Of a stretch of 64,000 nt of DNA, positions 35,560 through 46,340 are shown piece after piece. Below the pieces are notes generated by a model. The model saw only the letters and a program-made list of their open reading frames with translations. It was not told the DNA's origin and searched no databases. Positions within the stretch are counted from its first letter, which is position 1; each line of letters starts with the position of its first letter. The translations under genes were made by a program, and so were the position numbers. The stretch comes from Lantana camara (taxonomy: Eukaryota; Streptophyta; Magnoliopsida; Lamiales; Verbenaceae): positions 4,475,001 to 4,539,000 of the forward strand of contig CM074865.1 of assembly GCA_037501455.1 (NCBI GenBank). The letters run 5' to 3'.

Positions 35560-37957
35560 CTAAATATGCAGTCGAAAACATGAAATTTTTTCATTTTGTG
35601 TCCCGCCTCAAGATAAAAGTATTACTCATCAAAGTTAAAGTACCGATTTTTAAAAATGAAGTATAAAGAGGAAAATGAAATAAGTAAGAGTATGGGGAGT
35701 GAAGTTAAATTATAAAGTTGAATTGCGGAGTTAGTATAAATGGGGAGTTGCATGAAATTTTTTTTTTCATAGGATGGAGAGTTATGAATTATTGCCTCTA
35801 AGAGAGTTATGAGTTGCATGGATTTTGAATTAATCTCTTGAACTCTAAAATTATTACTTTTTATTTTTTTAATCACTCCCTCAACGTGTTATTGTATATT
35901 TGCTTTTTAACTTTTTCTTTTTTTCTCACCATATTTCATTTTTTTATTATATATTTTTATACTTTTTCCATATATTCTGATTTTTATTTTGTATTACCCT
36001 TTACATGTTTAATTATACTAAAAATAACTATCTAATAAATATTAACATAAAAATTTTAATTTAATACACATTTAAATAATAATATTTCATTATTTGTGCC
36101 CTCATAGACTAGACCGTGCGTGGATTACTAGTATATGTATCAACTAATAAAATAAAATAAAACCTAAATCTAAATATAAAATAAAATCAAATTCAAAAAA
36201 TAAAATAAAATCAAAATCCCCACCGTCGGTTCCCCCACCATAGCAACCATTCACCTCCCACACACACACTCACAATTGCCGCCGGCGGCGGCGGTTGAAC
36301 CCAATCTCCAGCCATCTGTTACTTTTGGATATTGCTGAGAACAGACTACAGAGGAAAAGGGAAGCCGGTGGAAATGTTATGTTTTTTAGTAAGCAGAGTT
36401 GAGTAAACGGCGTCGTTTGGGAAAGCGCGGATCTATTAATAAAAGCGTGAATGGAATATTTTTGTCTTCTTAGCAATTTTGATTAATATTGCAATTAGCC
36501 AGTAAACTTCCTTTCTATTGGTTATTATGGGCAGAGACACATATATATTTGTATGGCTGTACGTTGGGTTGTTTTTCACCTTAATCTTCTCTCTCTCTCT
36601 CTCTCTCTCATATCTGTTATTCCTTTAATTTCTGCTTCTGTCAGCTTTATTGCACACATTCTCACGCACTCACTGTGTTGTGATTTGGTTGGTGATGAGT
36701 CTTTTTGTTGCACCATCTTCTTCGCTTCCACCCCCAATCCCAAAAGCAAAAGAATTGAGAAGGAGTCTGTGAAGGTGGGGAGAAAAGAAATCAAAAAACC
36801 AAAAAAATACAGGAGGAGAAAAGAAGAAGAAAATGTAGGGGATGGTGGGGAGTCTGTGATTTGGTGGTGGCGCCGGATCTGCGGATTTTTAATATATTTG
36901 TTGATCTGCGGATCAGCGGTGGCAGCGGATCCCCCAAAAAAAAAAAAAGAACCCAAATTTGGCCCTAAAACGCCATGGGGGCAGGGGGTTGGGGTGGCGG
37001 CGGCGGCTGCTTTGTACGGTGGTGGTGCTGGCTATTTTGTGTGGTTGGTGGCGGCTCCGATTTTGTGCAGTGGTGGTGCCGGTGATTTTGTGTGGTGGGG
37101 TTGGGGTGGTAGCGGCGACAATCTTGTTGTGCGTGAGTTTTTTCTTGTTCTGCGTTTTTTCCTTTTATTTTTTTCATTTTCTTATGTATTTTATTGAATA
37201 TATATCATTTTTTAATTTGATATATGTATGTATTTTTCTTTTTAAATTTTTTCAATTGATAAGTCAACCATCTATGCTTACGTTTAAAAAAAAAAAAAAA
37301 ACCATCTATGCTTACGCCATGTAAGTTTTATAAATAAGTCAGCAAAATACAATTTCAAAATCAGCTCGTATTGAAATTTGAAGCCACGAGGCAAATTAGG
37401 ACTTTTGTTAATTTTGGGCTAAAATTGAATAATAATTAGAAAAAATTTTAAATTAGAGAACGATAATTAAAAAAAAAATAATATTTAATTAAAGGATAAG
37501 ATTAAAAACATAATATAAAAAAGAATAAATTTCGGAAATGTGTATGATCTTTACAATTTTACCTATATAAGTGCAGCATAGAAAACTCTCGGTGCGTATT
37601 CGAGAGTGACGTGAACAAATTTGAGAATTTATGTATTTTTTTTTGTTAAAATGGAACGAAAATTGAGTAAAATAAAAAAAAAAAACAAAACAAAACAAAA
37701 ACGGCATCTTAATTTAAACATTTTAGATATCCGTGTTGAATTTAAACATTTTCTCTCAAGAGAGGAAAGAAATATTTTTCTGACCAAAAAAAAAAAAAGG
37801 AAAGAAATATTTTGGAAATTTCAAATTAATTGTTGGCACCATAAGATTAAGCAGCAGCGCTTGTAAGTTTCACTATCCAATAGACCTCAAGTGCTCAACT
37901 AAGCTCCTTCGTCGACTTTCAAATTTGTGCTCAAGTTATAAGTAGCAGTATACATAC
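35560..37957. other. Spacer between LRR cassettes 3 and 2
   Basis: 35580-36510 is closely repeated at 42040-42850. 36170-37130 repeats the GC-rich block of 33780-34220, and 37140-37850 repeats 34220-34860. A (CT)n run lies near 36585-36609. The 214-codon ORF at 36553-37197 crosses repeated, low-complexity sequence and is not called. Confidence 0.65.
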
Positions 37958-38581
37958 CATGGAGGTTGTTGTCCCCTAAATACAAGCTTTGAAGCTTTGT
38001 CAACGAGCCAATGGAAGTTGGGATGCTCCCATTGAAATGATTAATCGACAACGACAACGCCTCCAACTTGCTGCACTTGTAAATATTGAATGGAATGTGG
38101 CCACTAAGTTGATTACCAGAGAGATCAAGCACGCTAAGCTGTGCAATATTGTTGCACATATCATCTGGCAGCACACCTAACGGGGAACTATTCGTGAGAT
38201 CGATGCATTTCATGTAAGAACCTGTAGTAAAACTATACTTAATACTTCCAAGTCCAATATTTCTATTGTTGAAGGGAGATTACCTGAGAAGTGATTGTCC
38301 GTAAGGTCCAAGATTTCCATTATTGATATGTTGAAGATGGAAATAGGAATGGGACCAGATAAGCCATTGTTGCGGACATACAATTCCACAAGATTAAGGT
38401 TGTCCAGCTCATTTGGTAATTCACCTGCCAAATCAGTTTTGTATGCCATGATCGGTGCAAGAAAACTATAGTTCCAAGTCTAATATTTTTATTGTTGAAG
38501 GAAGATAACCTGACAACTGATTGTTTGAAAGGTCCAAGATTTCCATTGTCGATATGTTGAAGATGGAGAGAGGTAATTCAC
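37958..38581 (-). CDS. LRR cassette 2 (exons GELP, GELP, GSYMK)
   Basis: GELP-a: 38581-38510, 72 nt. GELP-b: 38424-38284, 141 nt, GELPNELDNLNLVELYVRNN then GPIPISIFNIS, acceptor TGGCAG|GT, donor CTCAG|GTAATC. GSYMK: 38221-37958, 264 nt, acceptor CTACAG|GT. After GELP-b the frame can also be read on as GNLPSTIEILDLEV before it fails, so the gap before GSYMK may be decayed coding sequence and not a true intron. A GGIP block is missing here; the next one, in cassette 3, may serve this unit. Confidence 0.65.
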
Positions 38582-39277
38582 CTGCCAAATCCATTGTGTA
38601 TGCCATGATCGATACAATAAAACTTGGAGAAGCATGGTCAATTTTGCCACTTCAAAGATAATTTTATCACTCGGAGGATGTCAACATACTCGGAAGCATG
38701 GTAAATCCATTTCTCCTAATCTGCTCATATCCACAACCTCCATATCTTAATTAATCAATCGAGATTGCCTGGGTGTCTTTTTGTCGAGGGTTGAGAGGGC
38801 AGCGGCGGAGCTAGAGGGGGGGGGGGGGGGGGGGGGGGGGATGAATTTGGTGGTTGGTGGGCGGCGACCTCTTTGCTAGAGATGATGAACGTTTTTTTTA
38901 TATGCATATATTGCTTTTAATTTGATATGTATATGTTTTTCTATGTTTATTTATTTCGATTGACACCTTAACCCTCCACATGAACAGTCATATAAGCTTT
39001 ACAAATGAGTCGGCAAAAGGAAATTCTCAATTTGGGAATGAAATCATGGCAGTAAAAATTGGAAATTTTGTAATTTAGAATCGAAATCGGATGAAATTGC
39101 AAAATTTTTTAAATCAGAATACAAAATTGAAAATGCAATATCAAGAATGATTGGAATTCAAAAAGATGTAAGTTATAGGATGATTTTTGCAATTTTGTCT
39201 TTCCATCAAAGTACATAACAACATGAATGTTATTGTAAAGTTGTAATCTAATCACTTACAAGCAATTGTTAACATAC
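38582..39277. other. Spacer with an extreme poly-G run
   Basis: 25 consecutive G at 38816-38840, preceded by AGCGGCGGAGCTAGA, a phrase typical of hAT-type ends. 38860-39240 is repeated at 40220-40620. Confidence 0.7.
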
Positions 39278-39349
39278 CTGTGAAATTGTTGTCGTGTAAC
39301 CGTAGAATGTTCAACATGGTGAGATTTCCAATTTGCTTAGGTATGTTGC
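39278..39349 (-). CDS. Single-LRR exon GNIP (72 nt)
   Basis: Encodes GNIPKQIGNLTMLNILRLHD to NNFTG, the counterpart of gene II exon 3 at 7564-7493. Acceptor TTCACAG|GC and donor CACAG|GTATGT are both usable, phase 1 at each end. The preceding bases still translate as NKFT, so the acceptor seems to lie within former coding sequence. Confidence 0.65.
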
Positions 39350-40663
39350 CTGTGAATTTGTTAGGGAAACAAACAATGCTCATTAAATTAAAAAAAAAAA
39401 AAAATCTTGAATTTTTCAATTTTAACAAGTTTTATTTGAAAGATGTGCATATATTTGTTATGTTAAAATAAATTGCTTTTTGGGTTGGGAGTGGAGAAGA
39501 TGGCTGTCATGTTTGAGCTTAAAATCCCTGAAAATAGCAAGTGGATTGATAGCCGTTGGATTAGCTTTTATCACAACTGCAGGATTAAATTTAAACGCCA
39601 AGGAAACGACGTCGCATTCACTAATCCTGAATCCGTTAATCTATAAAAGCATCTGAAGGCTGGGACTTATTCCATGAAAGGGGGAGATTTAACAAATCTT
39701 TCCATATGAGACTATGAGCCAAGCTACAATACCAACTCCGAAAAGGGGGGTTGATTCTCTCAATATCTTTATTCCTTTTTGAATTGTTGCTTAACGGAAT
39801 TGGCAGAGGCATTGTAATCTTTTTATTCTTGTAGCTTTGGTTGTTTGGAAGACAAGTTATAAGATATCAGTTTTTTTCTTTTCTTGTTCTCTGTTTCTCA
39901 CCTCAAATCTCTTTTTTATTTTTAAAGTTACTGACATATTAATGGATATCATTACAGAGTCTGTGAAGGTGGGGAGAAAAGAAATCAAAAAACCAAAAAA
40001 ATACGGAAGGAGAAAATAAGAAGAAAAAGTAGGGAGGGTCTGTGATCTGCGGATTTTGCATATATTTGTTGATCTGCGGATCGGCGGTGGCAGCAGATCC
40101 GGAAAAAAAAAAGAACCCAAAATTGGCCCTAAAACGCCATGGGGGCAGGGGTTGGGTTCTTTTCGTCGAGGGTTGAGATGGCATCGGCGGGGGATGAGTT
40201 TGGTGGTTGGTGCTGCTGCTGAGCGGCGGCCTCTTTGCTAGAGAAGATGAACGTTTTCTAATTAATTTTTTTTTTTTTATATGCATATATTGTTTTTAAT
40301 TTGATATGTATATGTTTTTCTATGTTTATTTATTTCGATTGACACCTTAACCCTCCACGTGAACAGTCATATAAGCTTTACAAATGAGTCAGCAAAAAAA
40401 AATTCTCAATTTGGGCACCAATTCCTGTCATGCCAGCAAAAATTGAGATATTTTTTAATTGCGAGTCGAAATCAGATGAAAATTGTAAAATTTTTTAAAC
40501 AAGAGTACAAAATTGAAAATGCAATATCAAGGAGGACTGAAATTCGAAAAGATGTAAGTTATAGGATGACTTTTGCAATTTTATCTTTCGATTAGAATAT
40601 ATAACAACAAGAATTTTATTGTAAAGTTGTAATCTAATCAATTACAACCGATTCTCAACATAG
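39350..40663. other. Spacer between the two GNIP exons
   Basis: Contains a partial copy of the GC-rich block (39955-40210) and a repeat of the 38860-39240 sequence (40220-40620). No gene supported. Confidence 0.6.
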
Positions 40664-40735
40664 CTGTGAAATTATTGTAGTCTAACCATAGGTGGTTCAA
40701 CATGGTGAGGTTTCCAATTTGCTTAGGTATGTTGC
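40664..40735 (-). pseudogene. Single-LRR exon GNIP with a dead donor
   Basis: Duplicate of the exon at 39278-39349 (GNIPKQIGNLTMLNHLWLDY). The donor GT has become CT (CACAG|CTATGT on the minus strand), so it cannot be spliced normally. Confidence 0.75.
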
Positions 40736-41519
40736 CTGTGAATTTGTTAGGGAAATAAACAATGCTTGTTAAATTGAAAAAACAAAATATCTTGAATTTT
40801 TCAATTTTAACAAGTTTTATTTGAAAGATATGCATTTTACCTCCCTATAATATTAGAAATCAACAAAGAATCCTTTATAAAAGAAGAATTGACATTCTCC
40901 TCCTAAAAAAAAAAAAAAAAAAAAAAAAGACGTTTTAACCCCCAAAAGGAGGGAGGTGTTGCACACACGGACACATTGTCTTAATTTTATTTTTACACTC
41001 CAACCACCAATTTTGAGAAAAGAATTTATTTATTTATTTTGAAAAAGCCTAAATCATCCAAAAGGACGTTTATTGCATTTAAAAAACCAAGTCACATCCA
41101 ATAAAAATAGAAAATTTTAGGTTAAATGTAATTCGATCGAATCTAACCGATTATAATTAGATCAAATTTGACAGGGTTAAGTTCGGTTAGAATTACCATG
41201 GGAACAAGCTATTAGACCATCAATTCAAAGGCCATAAATAACAACCGCAGCAAACAATATTGCAGGGTCAATGTGGTTCTTATATTAATTACACTAGTCA
41301 AGCTTTTATTGATTAAAGAAGATAGACATGTTTTCTTCTCAGATAATGACTCCATTAAAAACAGAGAGGGGAAGAAATATTTTTGAAATTATTTGTTGGC
41401 ACTTGGCAGTATAAGATTAAGCAGCAGCCTTTGTAAGTTTCACTATCCGTTTTGCCTCAAGTAAACTTCTACGTCCACTTTCGAATTTCTGCTCAACTTA
41501 TAAGAATTAGTATACATAC
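40736..41519. other. Spacer before cassette 1
   Basis: A poly-A run near 40904-40928. The remainder is AT-rich and partly repeats sequence near 31190-32180. No gene supported. Confidence 0.55.
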
Positions 41520-42015
41520 CATGGAGGTTGTTGTTCCCTAGATCCAGCTCGTTAAGCTGTGCCATATTGTTGCACAGATCATCTGGCAGCACACCTAATG
41601 GAGAACTATTCGTGAGATCAATGCATTTCATGTAAGAGCCTGTAATAAAACTATACTTCCTAGTCCAATATTTCTATTGTTGAAGGGAGAGATGACATGA
41701 GAACTGATTGTTTGAAAGGTTCAAGATTTCCATTGTTGATATGTTGAAGATGGAGAGTGGTAATTCACCTGCCAAACCCGTTGTGTATGCAATGATACAA
41801 GAAAACATGGAGGGGCATGGTAAAATTTGTCATTCAAAGATAATTTAATTGCCTGGAGGCTGTGGACATACCTGTGAAACTATTGTTGTGGAAATTTATA
41901 ACTCGAAGAGAAGACATGTTGAAGATAAAAGTTGGAATTTTCCCTGTTAGAGAGGTGCCTCGTACACTGAGAATCTGTAGACGTGAAAGATTGCCAAGTT
42001 CCAATGGAATTCCGC
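41520..42015 (-). CDS. LRR cassette 1 (exons GGIP, GELP, truncated GSYMK)
   Basis: GGIP: 42015-41872, 144 nt, acceptor TATTTAG|GC, donor CACAG|GTATGT. GELP: 41768-41697, 72 nt; its last base is changed, so the donor reads TCAT|GTCATC and is weakened. GSYMK: 41639-41520, only 120 nt, with an internal 144-nt deletion joining CNNMAQLNELDL to NNNLHG and preserving frame. GGIP and GELP are nearly identical to those of cassette 3, about 6.45 kb away. Confidence 0.65.
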
Positions 42016-43689
42016 CTAAATATGCAGTTGAAAACATGAAATTTTTTCATTTTGTGTCCCGCCTCAAGATAAAAGTATTACTCGTCAAAGTTAAAGTACC
42101 GATTTTTAAAAATGAAGTATAAAAAGGAAAACGAAATAAGTAAGAGTATGGGGAGTGAAGTTAAATTATAAAGTTGAATTGGGGAGTTAGTATAAACGGG
42201 GAGTTGCATGAAATTTTTTTTTCATAGGATGGAGAGTTATGAATTATTGCCCCTAGAGTAACATTTTTAATCTCTTGAACTCTAAAATTATTACTTTTTA
42301 TTTTTTTAATCACTCCCTCAAGGTGTTATTGTATATTTGTCTTTTAACTTTTTCTTTTTTTCTCAACATATTTCATTTTTTTTATTATATATTTTTATAC
42401 TTTTTTCCATATATTCTGATTTTTATTTTGTATTACCCTTTACATATTTAATTATATTAAAAATAACTATACAATAAATATTAACATAAAAATTTTAATT
42501 TAATACACATTTAAATAATAATAATTTCATTATTTGTACCCTCATAGATTAGACCGTGCGTGGATTACTAGTATATGTATCAACTAATAAAATAAAATAA
42601 TAAAATCTAAATCTAAATATAAAATAAAATCAATGCAGAAGTTGCTGTGGATATTGCTGAGAACAGAGGAAAAGGGAAGCCGGTGGAAATGTTATGTTTT
42701 TTTGGAAGCAGAGTTGAGTAAACGGCGTCGTTTGGGAAAGCGCGGATCTATTAATAAAAGAGTGAAAATGGAATATTTTTGTCTCCTTAGCAATTTTGAT
42801 TAATATTGCAATTAGCTAGTAAACTTCCTTTCTATTGGTTATTATGGCCAGAGACACATATATATTTGTATGGCCAGAGACACATATATATTTGTATTTG
42901 CCTCCAAATACATCATTTGGGCATTTAAGTACGTGATTTCGGGTACGCGATTCTTGAATTTTTATACAACCATGGGGAGTTAAAGGGAATTTGGCTTGTC
43001 ATCTAGGGAGCAAATGAGAACTTTTTTAAAAATGGGGAGTTAAAAGGGAATTTTTTCAACTTTTAGGTACTATTCATAGAAAACCCCTTTATTGAATATA
43101 TATATATCATTTTTTTAATTTGATATATATATATAAATAATTTTTCTTTTTCTTTTTTTTAATTGATATGTCAACCATCTACATGTACGTCATGTAAGTT
43201 TTATAAATAAGTCAGCAAAAAAAAAAAAAAAAAACAAATTCGCCCGAATTGAAGCCACAAGGAAAAAATTAGGACTTTAGTTAATTTTGATCTAAATCAA
43301 ACAATAATTATAAAAAAAATATAAATTGAAGGATAAGATTAAAAACATAATATAAAAAAGAATTAAGTTTGGAAATGTGTATGATTTTTACAATTTTACC
43401 TATATAAATACAGCATGGAAAACCATCTGTGCGTATTCGAGAGTTACATGAACAAATTTGAAAATTTACTTATTTTTTGATAAAATGGAACGAAAATTGA
43501 TTTAAATTAAAAAAAACAAAACAAAACAAAAATGGCATCTTAATTTAAACATTTTCGACATTTGTGTTGAATTTAAACATTTCCTCTCTAGAGAGGAAAG
43601 ATTAATTTGCTTAATCTTATGGTGCCAACAACTAATTTCCAAAATATTTTATGAATATTTTGGAAAGATTAATTTGCTTGAAAGTAATA

Positions 43690-43842
43690 TATATTATGAA
43701 TGTGTTTTATGTGAACATATTTTTTAAGAATTTTAAATTAATTAACAAAAATTTAAATTCTTAATTTAGAATAACTACCAAATTAATTAAATTTCTAATT
43801 TTGTTAAATTTAAAATAAAAATAAAACTCTCCAACTAATTCA

Positions 43843-43876
<34 letters not shown>

Positions 43877-44660
43877 GACTGTTACTACCGCCACCCCCAA
43901 CCTTGCTTCCTCCGAAATTTGGCCATCACCATCATAGCCTCCACCAAAGTTCCAGATCCACCATCCAAATCCCCCACCCGTTCCCGTCGCTGTTCCTACC
44001 GCCGCCACCAACACAATGCAGATCTGCCGTCCAACTCACCCACTCGTTTACCACAACCGATTCGCTACTTCTACCGCCACCAGCGTCCCCCACAATCTCG
44101 CCTCCAACATCACGCTCAACATCCTTCCTCTACCTGCAAAATTCTTGGCTGATTTTGTGCTTTGTTTTCGTGTGCATGATTATTGTGCGGGATTTCAAAT
44201 CGGATATGTGGTGGTCTGATTTTGGCAGTGGTGATGCGATTTGAGCTGAGCTGGTGGTGGAGGTGGCGGGTCTGCAAGAGATCTGGTGGTGTTGGTGGTG
44301 GTAGCAGATATTGTGGTGATAGCGGTCGTGGAAGATCAATCGGTGGTGGCGGTGGCAGTGGCAGTGGCAGAGCAAATCTGTTGTGGTACAGTTAGATGAG
44401 AAGGAAGGCAGAGGTGGCTTTGGCAGGTTGGGGGTGGCCGACTGGTAAGGAATTGTTAGGGGTGGGGGAAGGGTGTTTATGTTTTTTAAGTTTTATTTTT
44501 TAATTTGTACTAGAAATTTAAATAATTTGCTTTTTTTGCTAAATTAGAAATTTTATTATTTTGTTAGTTAGTCTAAATTAGTTTTTGTTAATTAATTTAA
44601 AATTCTTGAAGTAATATGTGGATATAAAACATATACTAATCTATGTTACACACAGTTTTA
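43690..44660. mobile_element. Inverted-repeat element with a (CCG)n core
   Basis: The left arm contains AAGAATTTTAAATTAATTAA followed by CAAAAA, and the right arm carries its reverse complement TTTTTGTTAATTAATTT near 44582. The similarity extends more than 100 bp and weakens outward. The interior holds a (CCG)n microsatellite at about 43843-43868 and GC-rich GGTGGTGGC sequence in a strongly AT-rich setting. No target duplication could be fixed. The ORFs (43903-44244 and others) are low-complexity. Confidence 0.5.
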
Positions 44661-45019
44661 TTATAGGATATCTTTTAATTTTCCATGTGTGTATATATAT
44701 ATTTTTTATTTTTTTTTAATTTCCATAAGACATCCACATAATCTTTAATTGGCCCAGTCAGTAAAAAAAATCCCCAATTTAGGCCCAAAATCATGCCACA
44801 TCGGACTAAAATTGCAAAACGTTTTAAATTAAAGGATAAAATTGAAAACACGATATAAAAAAAGAGTGAAATTCGAAAATGTGTAAATTAAAATATATAT
44901 GATTTTACTTGTTTTTTATAACATCTCTGAACTATAATGAGATCTCCATTTATTAAAATATTTTTTTAAAATTTTATATATTACCATTCTTTTTAATATA
45001 ATTAAAAAAATATAAAAGA

Positions 45020-45370
45020 GGATAAAATTGCAAGATTCATCCTCTAACTTAAACTTTTTCAGACTTCGCACCTCTTTGATTTTATTTTTTCAATTTTACC
45101 CTTCAATATTTAATTTTACATAATTGTTCTATTTTTTTAATTTTTTAATTTTGCATTTTTATTAAGTTAATTAATGTGGCAACTTTTTAATTATTTTTGG
45201 ACACCATTGATGAGTTTAGTCCAATCACCTACACAGCAACTTGGCTTGGATGTGCGTGGATTAATTTGGAAAATATTATGTATTTCAATAAAAATCAAAT
45301 AGAAATTAAGAAAAATTAAAAATTGAAGAACAAAAATCAAAGTTCGAGGACGAATTCTTGCAGATTTGCC
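45020..45370. mobile_element. Small element with mirrored ends (MITE-like)
   Basis: AAAATTGCAAGATTCATCCTC near the left edge pairs imperfectly with the reverse complement of GAGGACGAATTCTTGCAGAT near the right. The interior is AT-rich. Class not determined. Confidence 0.4.
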
Positions 45371-45462
45371 TAAAAGACTAGTGATAAAACACAATAACAA
45401 TGATTCCTTGTATATGAAGGGGACAAGTAATATTCCTTGTACTTTAGGGGATACATATGGTA

Positions 45463-45504
<42 letters not shown>

Positions 45505-45571
45505 TTTTTTTTAAATTTATAAAGTGCATGCTCAAGATACATGTCAACTCTAAATTAGAAAACCTACATAC

Positions 45572-46340
45572 CTTGGAAGTTGTTATCTCCGAGATACAAT
45601 GTTTCCAGATTGCTCAACAGACCTATTGATCTTGGAATGCTGCCATTGAAATGGTTAACCGACAATGCCAACTTCTCCAGGTTTTTGCACTTGTAAATAT
45701 CAAATGGAATTTGCCCATTAAGTAGATTAGCAGAGAGATGAAGCACAGTAAGTTGTGAGGTATTATTGCACATGTCATTTGGCAACACACCCGACAGACT
45801 ATTGTACATGAGAGCAATTTGTTTGATCCTCGACATGCTGAAGATCTCATGAGGAATAGATCCTGTAATAAGGTTATAGTTCAAGTTCAATATTTCCAGT
45901 GAAGAAAGATTGCCAATTTCTCGTGGGATTTCTCCACCAAGAGAGTTGTTGGCCAATTTGAGTATCCTCAACCGTCGCAGATTAGAGAGCTCGTGGGGTA
46001 TGAAGCCCCTGAAGTTGTTGAGGCTGAGGTCTAATGAATCGAGGAATGTTAAGTTTCCAAGATTTGGAGTGAGATGAGTGGCTTGAAAACCGAAGCCGGA
46101 GAAATTAAGGGCCGTGACTCGTCGGGTGGTGCTGGTGGTGCAGGATACACCAATCCAGGTGCAAATGGATGCATTGGTGGACCATTTTTTGGACAATATT
46201 TGAGAAGGGTCTGAGGTTATTGTGGATTTGAAAGCAAGAATTGCTTTTTCATCTTCTGGTGAAACAATTTCAGCTAAAGAAATTGTTGTGATACTGAGCA
46301 AGAACATTAAGACAGCAATGATGACAGAAAGTTTCTCCAT
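45572..46340 (-). CDS. LRR receptor-kinase gene I: first exon
   Basis: 769 nt from ATG (46340) to donor CCAAG|GTATGT (45572), phase 1. It encodes a signal peptide (residues 1-23, MEKLSVIIAVLMFLLSITTI), an LRR N-terminal cap with the C-x-WIGVSC pair, and about seven LRRs ending NNFQG. It closely parallels gene II exon 1. Its 3' part from GSIPHEIF onward is homologous to the GSYMK blocks, and it contains the bases TTATTACAG exactly where those blocks show their acceptor. The next consensus exon downstream is GGIP at 42015. Whether transcripts reach the kinase at 28 kb cannot be settled from sequence. Confidence 0.88.

Larger units (their letters stand above)
42016..45571. other. First intron or spacer of receptor-kinase locus I
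   Basis: 42040-42850 repeats 35580-36510. 43080-43590 repeats 34220-34860. 43605-43660 is an inverted scrap of the same module. 43690-44660 is an inverted-repeat element, and 45020-45370 a small element with mirrored ends. An (AT)n run occupies about 45466-45500. No gene supported. Confidence 0.6.

Noticed and set aside
36553..37197. 214-codon plus-strand ORF in a cassette spacer
   Set aside because: It crosses repeated, low-complexity GC-rich and poly-A sequence, has no recognisable domain, and its sister copies at 33.9 and 40.0 kb do not keep the frame.
43903..44395. Proline/threonine- and glycine-rich ORFs near 44 kb
   Set aside because: Several frames are open at once on both strands; this reflects simple repeats (CCG, GGTGGC) and not a gene.
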